Part shown: positions 1 to 4,924 of the stretch, one piece after another | Position numbering within the stretch: position 1 is the first letter of the stretch | Layout: the number at the start of each line of letters is the position of its first letter | Assembly (NCBI GenBank): GCA_012510755.1 | Contig: JAAZHL010000065.1 | Coordinates: forward strand, 1 to 5,385 | Origin: Leucobacter sp. | Lineage (GTDB): Bacteria; Actinomycetota; Actinomycetes; Actinomycetales; Microbacteriaceae | DNA: 5,385 bases | Reading direction: 5' to 3' | Made by a program: the position numbers and the translations under genes | Notes under the pieces: model-generated | What the model was told of the DNA's origin: nothing | The model's input: the letters and a program-made list of their open reading frames with translations, nothing else | Databases searched by the model: none

Positions 1-505
1 GCTCATTCAGGGCATCGACCCGGCGAACGTTTACCTGGTTGACGGCAACGCGAACAGCTTCGCTGAAGTGGTTGACCTGGGCAGCATCACCGGCATGCAG
101 GGCTCGATCCCTGGCGCCCAGGCAAATGATGCGTTCAAGGCGCAGCTTGAAGCCATCTACACCGCTCAGTTCAACGACACGCTTGAGAGCTTCACGTACG
201 GCCCTGAAGCGTATGACCTGGTGACAATCGTTGCGCTCGCAGCTGAGAAGGCCGGTGCGACCGATTCGGCAGCGATTCAGGCGCAGCTGGCTGCAGTGAC
301 CGGCGCGAACGGTGGCGAAGAGTGCACCAGCTTTGCTGACTGCAAGGCGTTGCTCGACGACGGCAGCGACATTCGCTACGTCGGCAAGTCAGGCACTGGC
401 CCGTTGAACGCTGACAACGACCCGTCGTCAGCATGGATCGGCATCTACAAGTACGACGACACCAACACGCCTCAGTTCGTGTCGGCAGTCGAGGGTGAAG
501 TCTAA
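1..505 (+). CDS. livK: Branched-chain amino acid-type ABC transporter substrate-binding protein, C-terminal part (5' end outside window)
   Basis: This is the extracytoplasmic ligand-binding subunit of a LIV/HAAT-type ABC importer. The open frame enters at the left edge (first full codon at base 2) and gives 167 residues before TAA at 503-505. What remains resembles the C-terminal lobe of a type-1 periplasmic binding fold (Peripla_BP_6). Fragment residues 67-85 (YGPEAYDLVTIVALAAEKA) are the typical helix of the family, and residues 126-151 match the usual closing pattern 'Y.GxSGxGPLN...D....IGIYKY'. Two cysteines, C108 and C114 in 'EECTSFADC', are placed to form a disulfide outside the cell. 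The signal peptide or lipobox and most ligand contacts lie outside the window. The gene points toward the livHMGF operon and ends 101 nt from it, so it cannot share that operon's promoter. Ligand identity cannot be inferred; amides or urea are alternatives to Leu/Ile/Val. Confidence 0.93.
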   Translation, partial: LIQGIDPANVYLVDGNANSFAEVVDLGSITGMQGSIPGAQANDAFKAQLEAIYTAQFNDTLESFTYGPEAYDLVTIVALAAEKAGATDSAAIQAQLAAVTGANGGEECTSFADCKALLDDGSDIRYVGKSGTGPLNADNDPSSAWIGIYKYDDTNTPQFVSAVEGEV

Positions 506-519
506 GCCTCACCTGTACG

Positions 520-565
520 CACAAAAGTACGGGGGCCAGCAGCAGCTGGCCCCCGTACTTTTGTG
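520..565. terminator. Bidirectional intrinsic terminator between convergent livK and livF
   Basis: There is a perfect inverted repeat with 21-nt arms at 520-540 and 545-565 and a 4-nt loop, AGCA (541-544). The GC-rich core (GGGGGCCAGC paired with GCTGGCCCCC) is flanked on its outer side by A/T pairs, so each strand shows a GC stem followed by CTTTTGTG. That is what an intrinsic terminator working in both directions looks like. It begins 15 nt after the livK stop codon and lies 41 nt beyond the livF stop codon. There is no long separate U-run beyond the stem; the four U's are the outer stem pairs. Confidence 0.9.
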
Positions 566-580
566 TTAGGTGTTTGTAGC

Positions 581-613
581 GGCTAGTCGATGAGCGGGCC
601 CATTGGCTAGTCG
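581..613. repeat. 9-bp direct repeat spanning the livF stop codon
   Basis: GGCTAGTCG occurs at 581-589 and again at 605-613, 24 bases apart. The right-hand copy contains the livF stop codon (TAG on the minus strand, 607-609). A GGGCCC palindrome (596-601) lies between the copies. This may be chance or a small relic of a duplication of the 3' end; no function is claimed. Confidence 0.4.
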
Positions 614-1365
614 GCTGGAGTGTTCTTCGCTTCAACGTCGGCCGCGAGCGTGCCGAGGTAGAGCTCGATTACCTTAGGATCGTTTGCCAGCTCGCGGCCT
701 GGCCCCTCGTATGCGTTACGGCCCTGGTCGAGCACGTAGGCGCGATCGCAGATTTGCAGGCAGCGGCGTGCGTTCTGCTCGACCATGATGATGGTGACGC
801 CGGTCTTATTGATCTGGCGGGTGCGAATGAAGGTCTCATCTTGGCGTACCGGCGAGAGTCCAGCACTCGGCTCGTCGAGCAGCAGCACCTTTGGATCCAT
901 CATGAGCGCGCGAGCCATCGCGACCGACTGTCGTTCACCGCCTGAGAGTGACCCCGCGCGTTGCCTGCGTCGATCTGCGAGCATGGGAAACAGCTCCCAC
1001 ATCTCTTGCAGGCGCGAGGCAAACTCCTTGGGCTTAAAAAACATGCCCATTTGCAGGTTTTCTTCGATCGTGAGAGATTGAAACACGTTGTTGATCTGCG
1101 GCACAAACCAGACGCCCTTGCGAACGAGCTCGTTCGTGGGGGTGCCGGTGACGTTTTCACCGTCGAGAGTGACCTCGCCATCGCGAATATTGACCAACCC
1201 GAATAGTGCCTTGAGCAGTGTTGACTTGCCTGCGCCGTTCGGGCCGATGATGCCAATGAGTTCGCCCTGATACGCCTCGAGTGTGCAGCCGTTCAAGATG
1301 TTGATACCGGGCAAGTAGCCTGCGGTGAGGTTGTCTGCCTTCACCACGAGATGTGAATCACTCAT
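607..1365 (-). CDS. livF: Branched-chain amino acid-type ABC transporter ATP-binding protein LivF
   Basis: This is one of the two ATPase subunits that power the LivH/LivM permease from the cytoplasmic face. The 252 residues carry a complete nucleotide-binding domain: Walker A GPNGAGKST (41-49), Q-loop Q90 in 'FVPQ', signature LSGGE (140-144), Walker B VLLLDE (160-165) and D-loop SAGLSP (167-172). The switch position that is histidine in most ABC ATPases is Q197 in 'VEQNA', which is usual for LivF and separates it from LivG. The length is slightly above the 230-240 residues usual for LivF because of a short polar C-terminal tail. The ATG at 1363-1365 overlaps the livG TGA as ATGA. It is preceded by GAGGAG (1371-1376) with a 5-nt gap, inside the last livG codons, so translational coupling is likely. 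This is the last gene of the operon; the stop is TAG. The assignment is nearly certain; substrate is unknown. Confidence 0.97.
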   Translation of the reverse strand: MSDSHLVVKADNLTAGYLPGINILNGCTLEAYQGELIGIIGPNGAGKSTLLKALFGLVNIRDGEVTLDGENVTGTPTNELVRKGVWFVPQINNVFQSLTIEENLQMGMFFKPKEFASRLQEMWELFPMLADRRRQRAGSLSGGERQSVAMARALMMDPKVLLLDEPSAGLSPVRQDETFIRTRQINKTGVTIIMVEQNARRCLQICDRAYVLDQGRNAYEGPGRELANDPKVIELYLGTLAADVEAKNTPAD

Positions 1366-2330
1366 CGCGTCTCCTCTTCAACCTCTTCGGCACTCTCGGT
1401 TGCAATTGCCCGCATGACTCCCGTAGTGAGAGCGTCGTCGTCACCAAGGTCTTTGTCGTGGTGCGCGCCCAGATAGGCATCGATCACGGCCTCACTGGTC
1501 ATGACTGTTTCGGGTAGCCCCTCTGCGATGATTTCGCCCTGAGCCATGACGACCACCCAGTCACTGATGTGTCGCACCATATGCATATCGTGTTCAACGA
1601 ACAGCACCGTGGTACCTTCGTCGCGCAGTGCCTGAATATGGTCGAGCAGGCTTTGCGTCAACGCTGGGTTGACGCCCGCCATGGGCTCGTCGAGCATGAT
1701 CATCGCGGGTCTTGACATGAGCGCGCGTGCCATCTCAAGCAACTTCTTCTGGCCGCCCGAGAGGTCGCCAGCCATATCGTTCTTCTTCGCATCGAGTTTG
1801 AACCGTACAAGTAGTTCTTCTGCACGCTCGATGTTCTCTTGTTCTCGCTTTGCCCAGAGAGGTTTGAAGGGGGCAATAAAGAGGTTCTCGCCGGGCTGAT
1901 CGTTCGCGCCAATCAGCATGTTTTGCATGACGGTCATACGGCTGAGGGCCTTCGTGAGCTGAAACGTGCGAACCATGCCGGCCCTTGCGGCCTGTGAGGC
2001 GCCGGTGCGGTGAATCATCTTGCCGTTGAACGACCAGGTCGCATCACCCCCGCCAAAGAGCTTCTTCGCGTTTGAAGGCACATCAAAACCTGTGATGAGG
2101 TTGAAGAACGTGGTCTTGCCCGCGCCGTTTGGTCCGATGAGCGCAGTGATGGCGCCGCGCTGCACCTCAAGCCGTTCAACATTGACTGCGGTCATGCCAC
2201 CAAAACGACGCTCGACATGTTCAACCGTGAGAATCGGGTCTGGTTTTGCGACGCCGGGCACCTGGTCAAGGGTGCGCAGCTTGGCCCGCAGCGCTTCGCG
2301 GTCGTAGGGGTAGTTCTGTTCGTTAGACAT
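1362..2330 (-). CDS. livG: Branched-chain amino acid-type ABC transporter ATP-binding protein LivG
   Basis: This is the second ATPase subunit, expected to pair with LivF. The 322 residues show Walker A GPNGAGKTT (66-74), Q-loop Q124 in 'RTFQ', signature LSGGQ (190-194), Walker B MIMLDE (210-215) and the switch histidine H247 in 'FVEHD'. The segment 'MAGVNPALTQSLLDHI' and the ending 'AVIDAYLGAHH' are typical of LivG. The protein is longer than the roughly 250-residue enterobacterial form. It has about 30 extra residues before the core ('DPILTVEHV' starts at 31) and an acidic tail of about 30 residues (EEVEEETR). There also appears to be a short insertion around residues 86-97 (SNAKKLFGGGDA) after the first beta strands. 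The start at 2330 was chosen over an upstream in-frame ATG at 2441 because GAAGGAG lies at 2341-2347 and because the longer form would run 112 nt deeper into livM as a cysteine-rich, unrelated leader. It overlaps the livM stop by 8 nt. Confidence 0.96.
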   Translation of the reverse strand: MSNEQNYPYDREALRAKLRTLDQVPGVAKPDPILTVEHVERRFGGMTAVNVERLEVQRGAITALIGPNGAGKTTFFNLITGFDVPSNAKKLFGGGDATWSFNGKMIHRTGASQAARAGMVRTFQLTKALSRMTVMQNMLIGANDQPGENLFIAPFKPLWAKREQENIERAEELLVRFKLDAKKNDMAGDLSGGQKKLLEMARALMSRPAMIMLDEPMAGVNPALTQSLLDHIQALRDEGTTVLFVEHDMHMVRHISDWVVVMAQGEIIAEGLPETVMTSEAVIDAYLGAHHDKDLGDDDALTTGVMRAIATESAEEVEEETR

Positions 2331-3312
2331 TGAACGACAGCTCCTTCTTATTCCCGAGAATGCCTTGCGGCCTAAATATGACCAACAGCATGAGTGAGAA
2401 GCCGATGAGCACCCACGCGAGTTGTTCAGTTTGCTGCACATTCAGAATCGAGTTCGGAATGAACTGGCCTGCCACAGCAGTGAGCACCAAGCGAACAACG
2501 AAGAAGATGATCGTGCCGAGCAACGGGCCAAAGATCGTAGCGGCGCCACCGAGCAGCATGATCATCCACAGGTTAAACGTGGTGGGACGGCCCATCGAGT
2601 CGGGCTGCATCGCCGAGGGCAACGCCATGACGATGCCGCCGAAGGCACCCATCGCACCACCGAGAATCAACGCCTGCAACTTGTATGAGAACGAACTCTT
2701 GCCGAGGCTGCGAACCGCGTCTTCATCTTCGCGAATGCCTTTGAGTACACGGCCCCACGGGCTGCGCATCAGCGCCCAGGTCGCGAGGATAAACACGGCT
2801 ACGAGGGCCCAGGCAACGAGCCGGGTCCACCAATCGTCGGTGCCGGTGTTGTTGTAGGTGAGCCCCAAGGTTGTCGTACGGCCCTCTGGCAAGAACGACA
2901 GCTCACTGAAGACGTGTCGGTACTTCGAGCCGTGCAGGCCAGTCGGGCCACCTGTAAAATCTTGCAGCGAAGCCATGCGTACGACCATGCGAAGAATCTC
3001 TGCCGCGGCAATCGTCACAATGGCCAAATAGTCGCCGCGCAGTTTCAGCGTAGGAATGCCGAGAATGAGCGCAAAAATGATCGCGCACACCACTGCGACG
3101 AGAATCGCCGACCAAAACCCGAGGCCGAAGTATGAAACTGACACCCCGAATCCGTAGGCTCCCACAAGCATGAAGCCGGCTTGGCCCATGTTCATGAGGC
3201 CGGTAAACCCGAAGTGAATGTTGAGGCCGATCGCAGCGAGCACGAATGCAGCGGTCGTGGGTGACAGTGCGGTCTGCAGAATGCTGAGCAGAAGTCCAGT
3301 CCAGAAATCCAT
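2323..3312 (-). CDS. livM: Branched-chain amino acid-type ABC transporter permease LivM
   Basis: This is an integral membrane permease subunit that forms the translocation path with LivH. The 329 residues are very hydrophobic. Evident membrane segments lie near residues 5-30, 38-60, 65-86, 95-113, 165-182, 213-232, 247-280 (more than one span) and 298-314. Family marks are 'GFTGLMNMGQAGFMLVGAYG' (35-54), 'LKLRGDYLAIVTIAAAEI' (89-106) and the cytoplasmic EAA-like coupling loop 'SPWGRVLKGIREDEDAVRSLG' (184-204), which should dock on LivG or LivF. The C-terminal 'RPQGILG' (314-320) also ends LivH in nearly the same form. A hydrophilic loop (about 115-163) is the largest non-membrane stretch. The ATG at 3310-3312 has AAGGGAG at 3319-3325 with a 6-nt gap; that Shine-Dalgarno overlaps the livH stop codon. 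The gap from livH is only 11 nt. Confidence 0.97.
   Translation of the reverse strand: MDFWTGLLLSILQTALSPTTAAFVLAAIGLNIHFGFTGLMNMGQAGFMLVGAYGFGVSVSYFGLGFWSAILVAVVCAIIFALILGIPTLKLRGDYLAIVTIAAAEILRMVVRMASLQDFTGGPTGLHGSKYRHVFSELSFLPEGRTTTLGLTYNNTGTDDWWTRLVAWALVAVFILATWALMRSPWGRVLKGIREDEDAVRSLGKSSFSYKLQALILGGAMGAFGGIVMALPSAMQPDSMGRPTTFNLWMIMLLGGAATIFGPLLGTIIFFVVRLVLTAVAGQFIPNSILNVQQTEQLAWVLIGFSLMLLVIFRPQGILGNKKELSFNV
2341..2347 (-). promoter_or_regulatory. Shine-Dalgarno of livG, decides the start at 2330
   Basis: GAAGGAG on the minus strand sits 10 nt upstream of the ATG at 2328-2330, inside the 3' end of livM. It supports the 322-residue LivG over the longer reading frame that begins at 2441. 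Confidence 0.75.
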
Positions 3313-3323
3313 GATGTACTCCC

Positions 3324-4712
3324 TTACCCGCTTCGCTCTTTACGACCGAAGATGCCCTGAGGTCTGACAAGCAGAATCAGAATCAGAATCAGCAGCGCCG
3401 TGGCGAACTTCAGGTCGCCCGGCAACCAAATATTCGTGAGTTCGACCATCATGCCGATGATCATTGAACCGACAAACGCGCCAAACGCGGTGCCAAGCCC
3501 GCCGAGGGTGACGGCCGCGAAGAAAAGCAGGAGTAGCTGGCCGCCGGTAAACCAGTTGATGCCGTTGAACACCAAGCCAAGAAACACGCCTGCGAGGCCT
3601 GCGAGACCGCCGCCGACTATCCAGACGACATTAATAATGCGGTCCACGTCGATGCCTGAGGCTTGGGCGAGTGCTGGGTTGTCGCTGATGGCTCGGGTTG
3701 CTCGCCCGAAACGTGTGTACATGAGCGCGATGCCCACCAAAATGATTGCTGCGAGTGAGACGCCCATCGCGACATACGACTGCACGGTCATGGTGATGCC
3801 AAACACCGTCGCAGTTGCGGGGTTCTTGGTGTCGATACGCACGATGCCTGAACCCCAGAAAAATTGAAAGAGGTACTGCATCGTGATCGACAGGCCGATC
3901 GACACGATCATGAGCTGCATCAGGCTGAGGCGTCGTTTGCGCAAAGGTTTCCAGAGCACCTTGTCTTGAGCCCACCCGAAGAGCGCCATAGCGATGACCG
4001 CGATACCACCGGCGAGCCAGAGGTTGCCGGTGAGCGACATGAACGCGGCAGCGAGCAGGCCGCCCATCGAGACCATCTCACCGTGTGCGAAGTTGCTGAG
4101 CCCTGTGGTGCCAAAGATGAGCGACAGACCGAGGGATGCAAGCGCGATGAGCAGGCCCATGCGAATACCCGACGCGAATTGCTGCCAGAAGCGCGGCCAC
4201 GAGAACGAAGAGGCGCTGGTCGAGCCTGCGCTGCTTTCTGCCTCGGCGCTGTCTTCGCCCGGGGTCGTGCCGCCGGGCTGGGTCTGACCTGCCTCGTCTG
4301 GGTTGTTGGTGAGTGGAAACAGGCCGCCGGCGACGTTGTTGAGCTGTACCGTCACCTCGCGGGTGTCTGTGAGCTTCAGGTATTCGCCGTCTGGCAGGGT
4401 CGACTCGTCGACTGCCACCGTGTAAGTGCCTGCTTCAGTGACTGAGAACGCCCACCGGCCGTCTGCAGCAGTTTCGGTCGATTGGGTGTCGCCCCCGCCT
4501 TCGAGCGTGAGTGTGATGCCAGAGGCAGGCTCGCCGCCGCTCGTCTTCATCACCCCCTGCACACAGGCATTTGCCGGGCTTGGCGCACATTCGGCAGCGT
4601 GTGCAGGCGTGGCAAAAATGGTGGTGCTAAGAAAGGTCAGCAGAATTCCGAGTAGTAGCGCGATGCCGAGTGGGCGTCTGGCGCTTACCGATTGTGCCGT
4701 TGTGCGGTTCAC
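3324..4712 (-). CDS. livH: LivH-type ABC permease with an N-terminal signal peptide and exported beta-sandwich-like domain
   Basis: This is the first gene of the operon and the permease partner of LivM. The 462 residues make it about 150 longer than the classic LivH of roughly 300. Residues 1-39 look like a Sec signal peptide: R12-R13, a hydrophobic core 16-33 and a likely cut after 'AHA' (37-39). Residues 41-133 form a soluble segment beginning with 'ECAPSPANAC' (C42, C50). It reads like a carboxypeptidase-regulatory or SpaA/Cna-B-like fold ('SGITLTLEGGG', 'DGRWAFSVTEAGTYTVAVD'). Residues 135-170 are a Pro/Gly/Ser/Glu-rich linker. The canonical permease starts near 172, with 'GLSNFAHGEMVSMGGLLAA' (204-222), the EAA-like loop 'GRATRAISDNPALAQASGID' (336-355) and a terminal 'RPQGIFG' (450-456). 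The start is GTG at 4710-4712 with GGAGG only 4 nt upstream. The fold of the extra domain is judged by eye and is less certain than the permease call. Confidence 0.95.
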   Translation of the reverse strand: MNRTTAQSVSARRPLGIALLLGILLTFLSTTIFATPAHAAECAPSPANACVQGVMKTSGGEPASGITLTLEGGGDTQSTETAADGRWAFSVTEAGTYTVAVDESTLPDGEYLKLTDTREVTVQLNNVAGGLFPLTNNPDEAGQTQPGGTTPGEDSAEAESSAGSTSASSFSWPRFWQQFASGIRMGLLIALASLGLSLIFGTTGLSNFAHGEMVSMGGLLAAAFMSLTGNLWLAGGIAVIAMALFGWAQDKVLWKPLRKRRLSLMQLMIVSIGLSITMQYLFQFFWGSGIVRIDTKNPATATVFGITMTVQSYVAMGVSLAAIILVGIALMYTRFGRATRAISDNPALAQASGIDVDRIINVVWIVGGGLAGLAGVFLGLVFNGINWFTGGQLLLLFFAAVTLGGLGTAFGAFVGSMIIGMMVELTNIWLPGDLKFATALLILILILLVRPQGIFGRKERSG

Positions 4713-4716
4713 GGTA

Positions 4717-4721
4717 CCTCC
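4717..4721 (-). promoter_or_regulatory. Shine-Dalgarno of livH (GTG start)
   Basis: GGAGG on the minus strand lies 4 nt before the GTG at 4710-4712. The spacing is short but is the only good site here, and the frame from this GTG opens directly into a well-formed signal peptide. Together these fix the start. Confidence 0.65.
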
Positions 4722-4754
4722 AGGGCTGGCGCACCGCGCATCCTCGCATCGGTG

Positions 4755-4771
4755 CTTGAATCTCTTGAATC
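4755..4771. repeat. Tandem 8-bp direct repeat in the livH leader region
   Basis: CTTGAATC occurs at 4755-4762 and 4764-4771, with a 9-base period. It overlaps and lies just downstream (in livH sense) of the candidate livH -10 box, a plausible operator position. Chance cannot be excluded for a repeat this short. Confidence 0.45.
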
Positions 4772-4774
4772 GTA
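4769..4774 (-). promoter_or_regulatory. Candidate -10 box for the livHMGF operon
   Basis: On the minus strand 4769-4774 reads TACGAT, a match to the TAnnnT pattern common in actinobacterial -10 boxes. It would start transcription around 4762, giving a leader of about 50 nt before the livH GTG. No convincing -35 is seen at 16-18 nt spacing (the hexamer there is GC-rich), so the call is tentative. Confidence 0.3.
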
Positions 4775-4794
4775 GCGGAGTCTGGTGACGCTCG

Positions 4795-4814
4795 GGCGCG
4801 AATTGGCGCGATTT
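4795..4814. repeat. Two tandem 10-bp imperfect repeats in the livH-ftsY intergenic region
   Basis: GGCGCGAATT (4795-4804) is followed directly by GGCGCGATTT (4805-4814), 9 of 10 identical. The 10-base period places both copies on nearly the same face of the helix. They lie just upstream of the candidate livH -10 box, where an activator or repressor could bind. The function is inferred from position only. Confidence 0.4.
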
Positions 4815-4912
4815 CCGAATGCTTCGTAATCAAACAGGAACATTTGGGCGTGTATTTGTGACTTCTGCACGTAGAACTTGTCATCGGCGCAGAGGGTCTG
4901 GTATTTCGGCCC

Positions 4913-4918
4913 TAAGCT
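4913..4918 (+). promoter_or_regulatory. Candidate -10 box for a leaderless ftsY transcript
   Basis: TAAGCT (TAnnnT pattern) lies at exactly -12 to -7 relative to the A of the ftsY ATG at 4925. That is the spacing expected if transcription begins on the start codon itself. The only purine-rich motif nearby, GAGG at 4920-4923, is 1 nt from the ATG and too close to act as a Shine-Dalgarno. An alternative weak promoter is TTGTCA (4878-4883) with TATTTC (4902-4907), which would give a very short leader. Confidence 0.45.
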
Positions 4919-4924
4919 TGAGGC

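Noticed and set aside
520..565. The perfect hairpin as a CRISPR-like or mobile-element inverted repeat
   Set aside because: There is a single hairpin with a 4-base loop between two convergent stop codons and no repeat-spacer pattern or transposase. A terminator explains it fully.
192..635. A 147-residue minus-strand frame running through the terminator and into livK
   Set aside because: It reads antisense through the confident binding-protein gene and across a strong hairpin. The product is Arg/Ser/Cys-rich and looks non-coding.
780..782. The LivF switch position is Gln instead of His, suggesting a dead ATPase
   Set aside because: 'VEQN' at this place is normal for the LivF family, and all other catalytic motifs are intact, so it is not a defect.
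2331..2441. A longer livG reading frame starting at an ATG at 2441, adding 37 residues
   Set aside because: The extra residues are cysteine- and serine-rich, unlike any LivG, and are the antisense-frame reading of the livM 3' end. GAAGGAG at 2341-2347 supports the start at 2330.
2330..2857. A 175-residue open frame on the plus strand, antisense to livM
   Set aside because: It is fully covered by the confident livM gene, is low in recognisable features and is rich in Pro, Ser and Met from antisense reading.
3864..4445. A 193-residue open frame on the plus strand, antisense to livH
   Set aside because: It lies wholly inside livH and has a composition typical of an antisense shadow in high-GC DNA (rich in Glu, Arg, His and Ala). 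It has no recognisable domain and no clear ribosome binding site.
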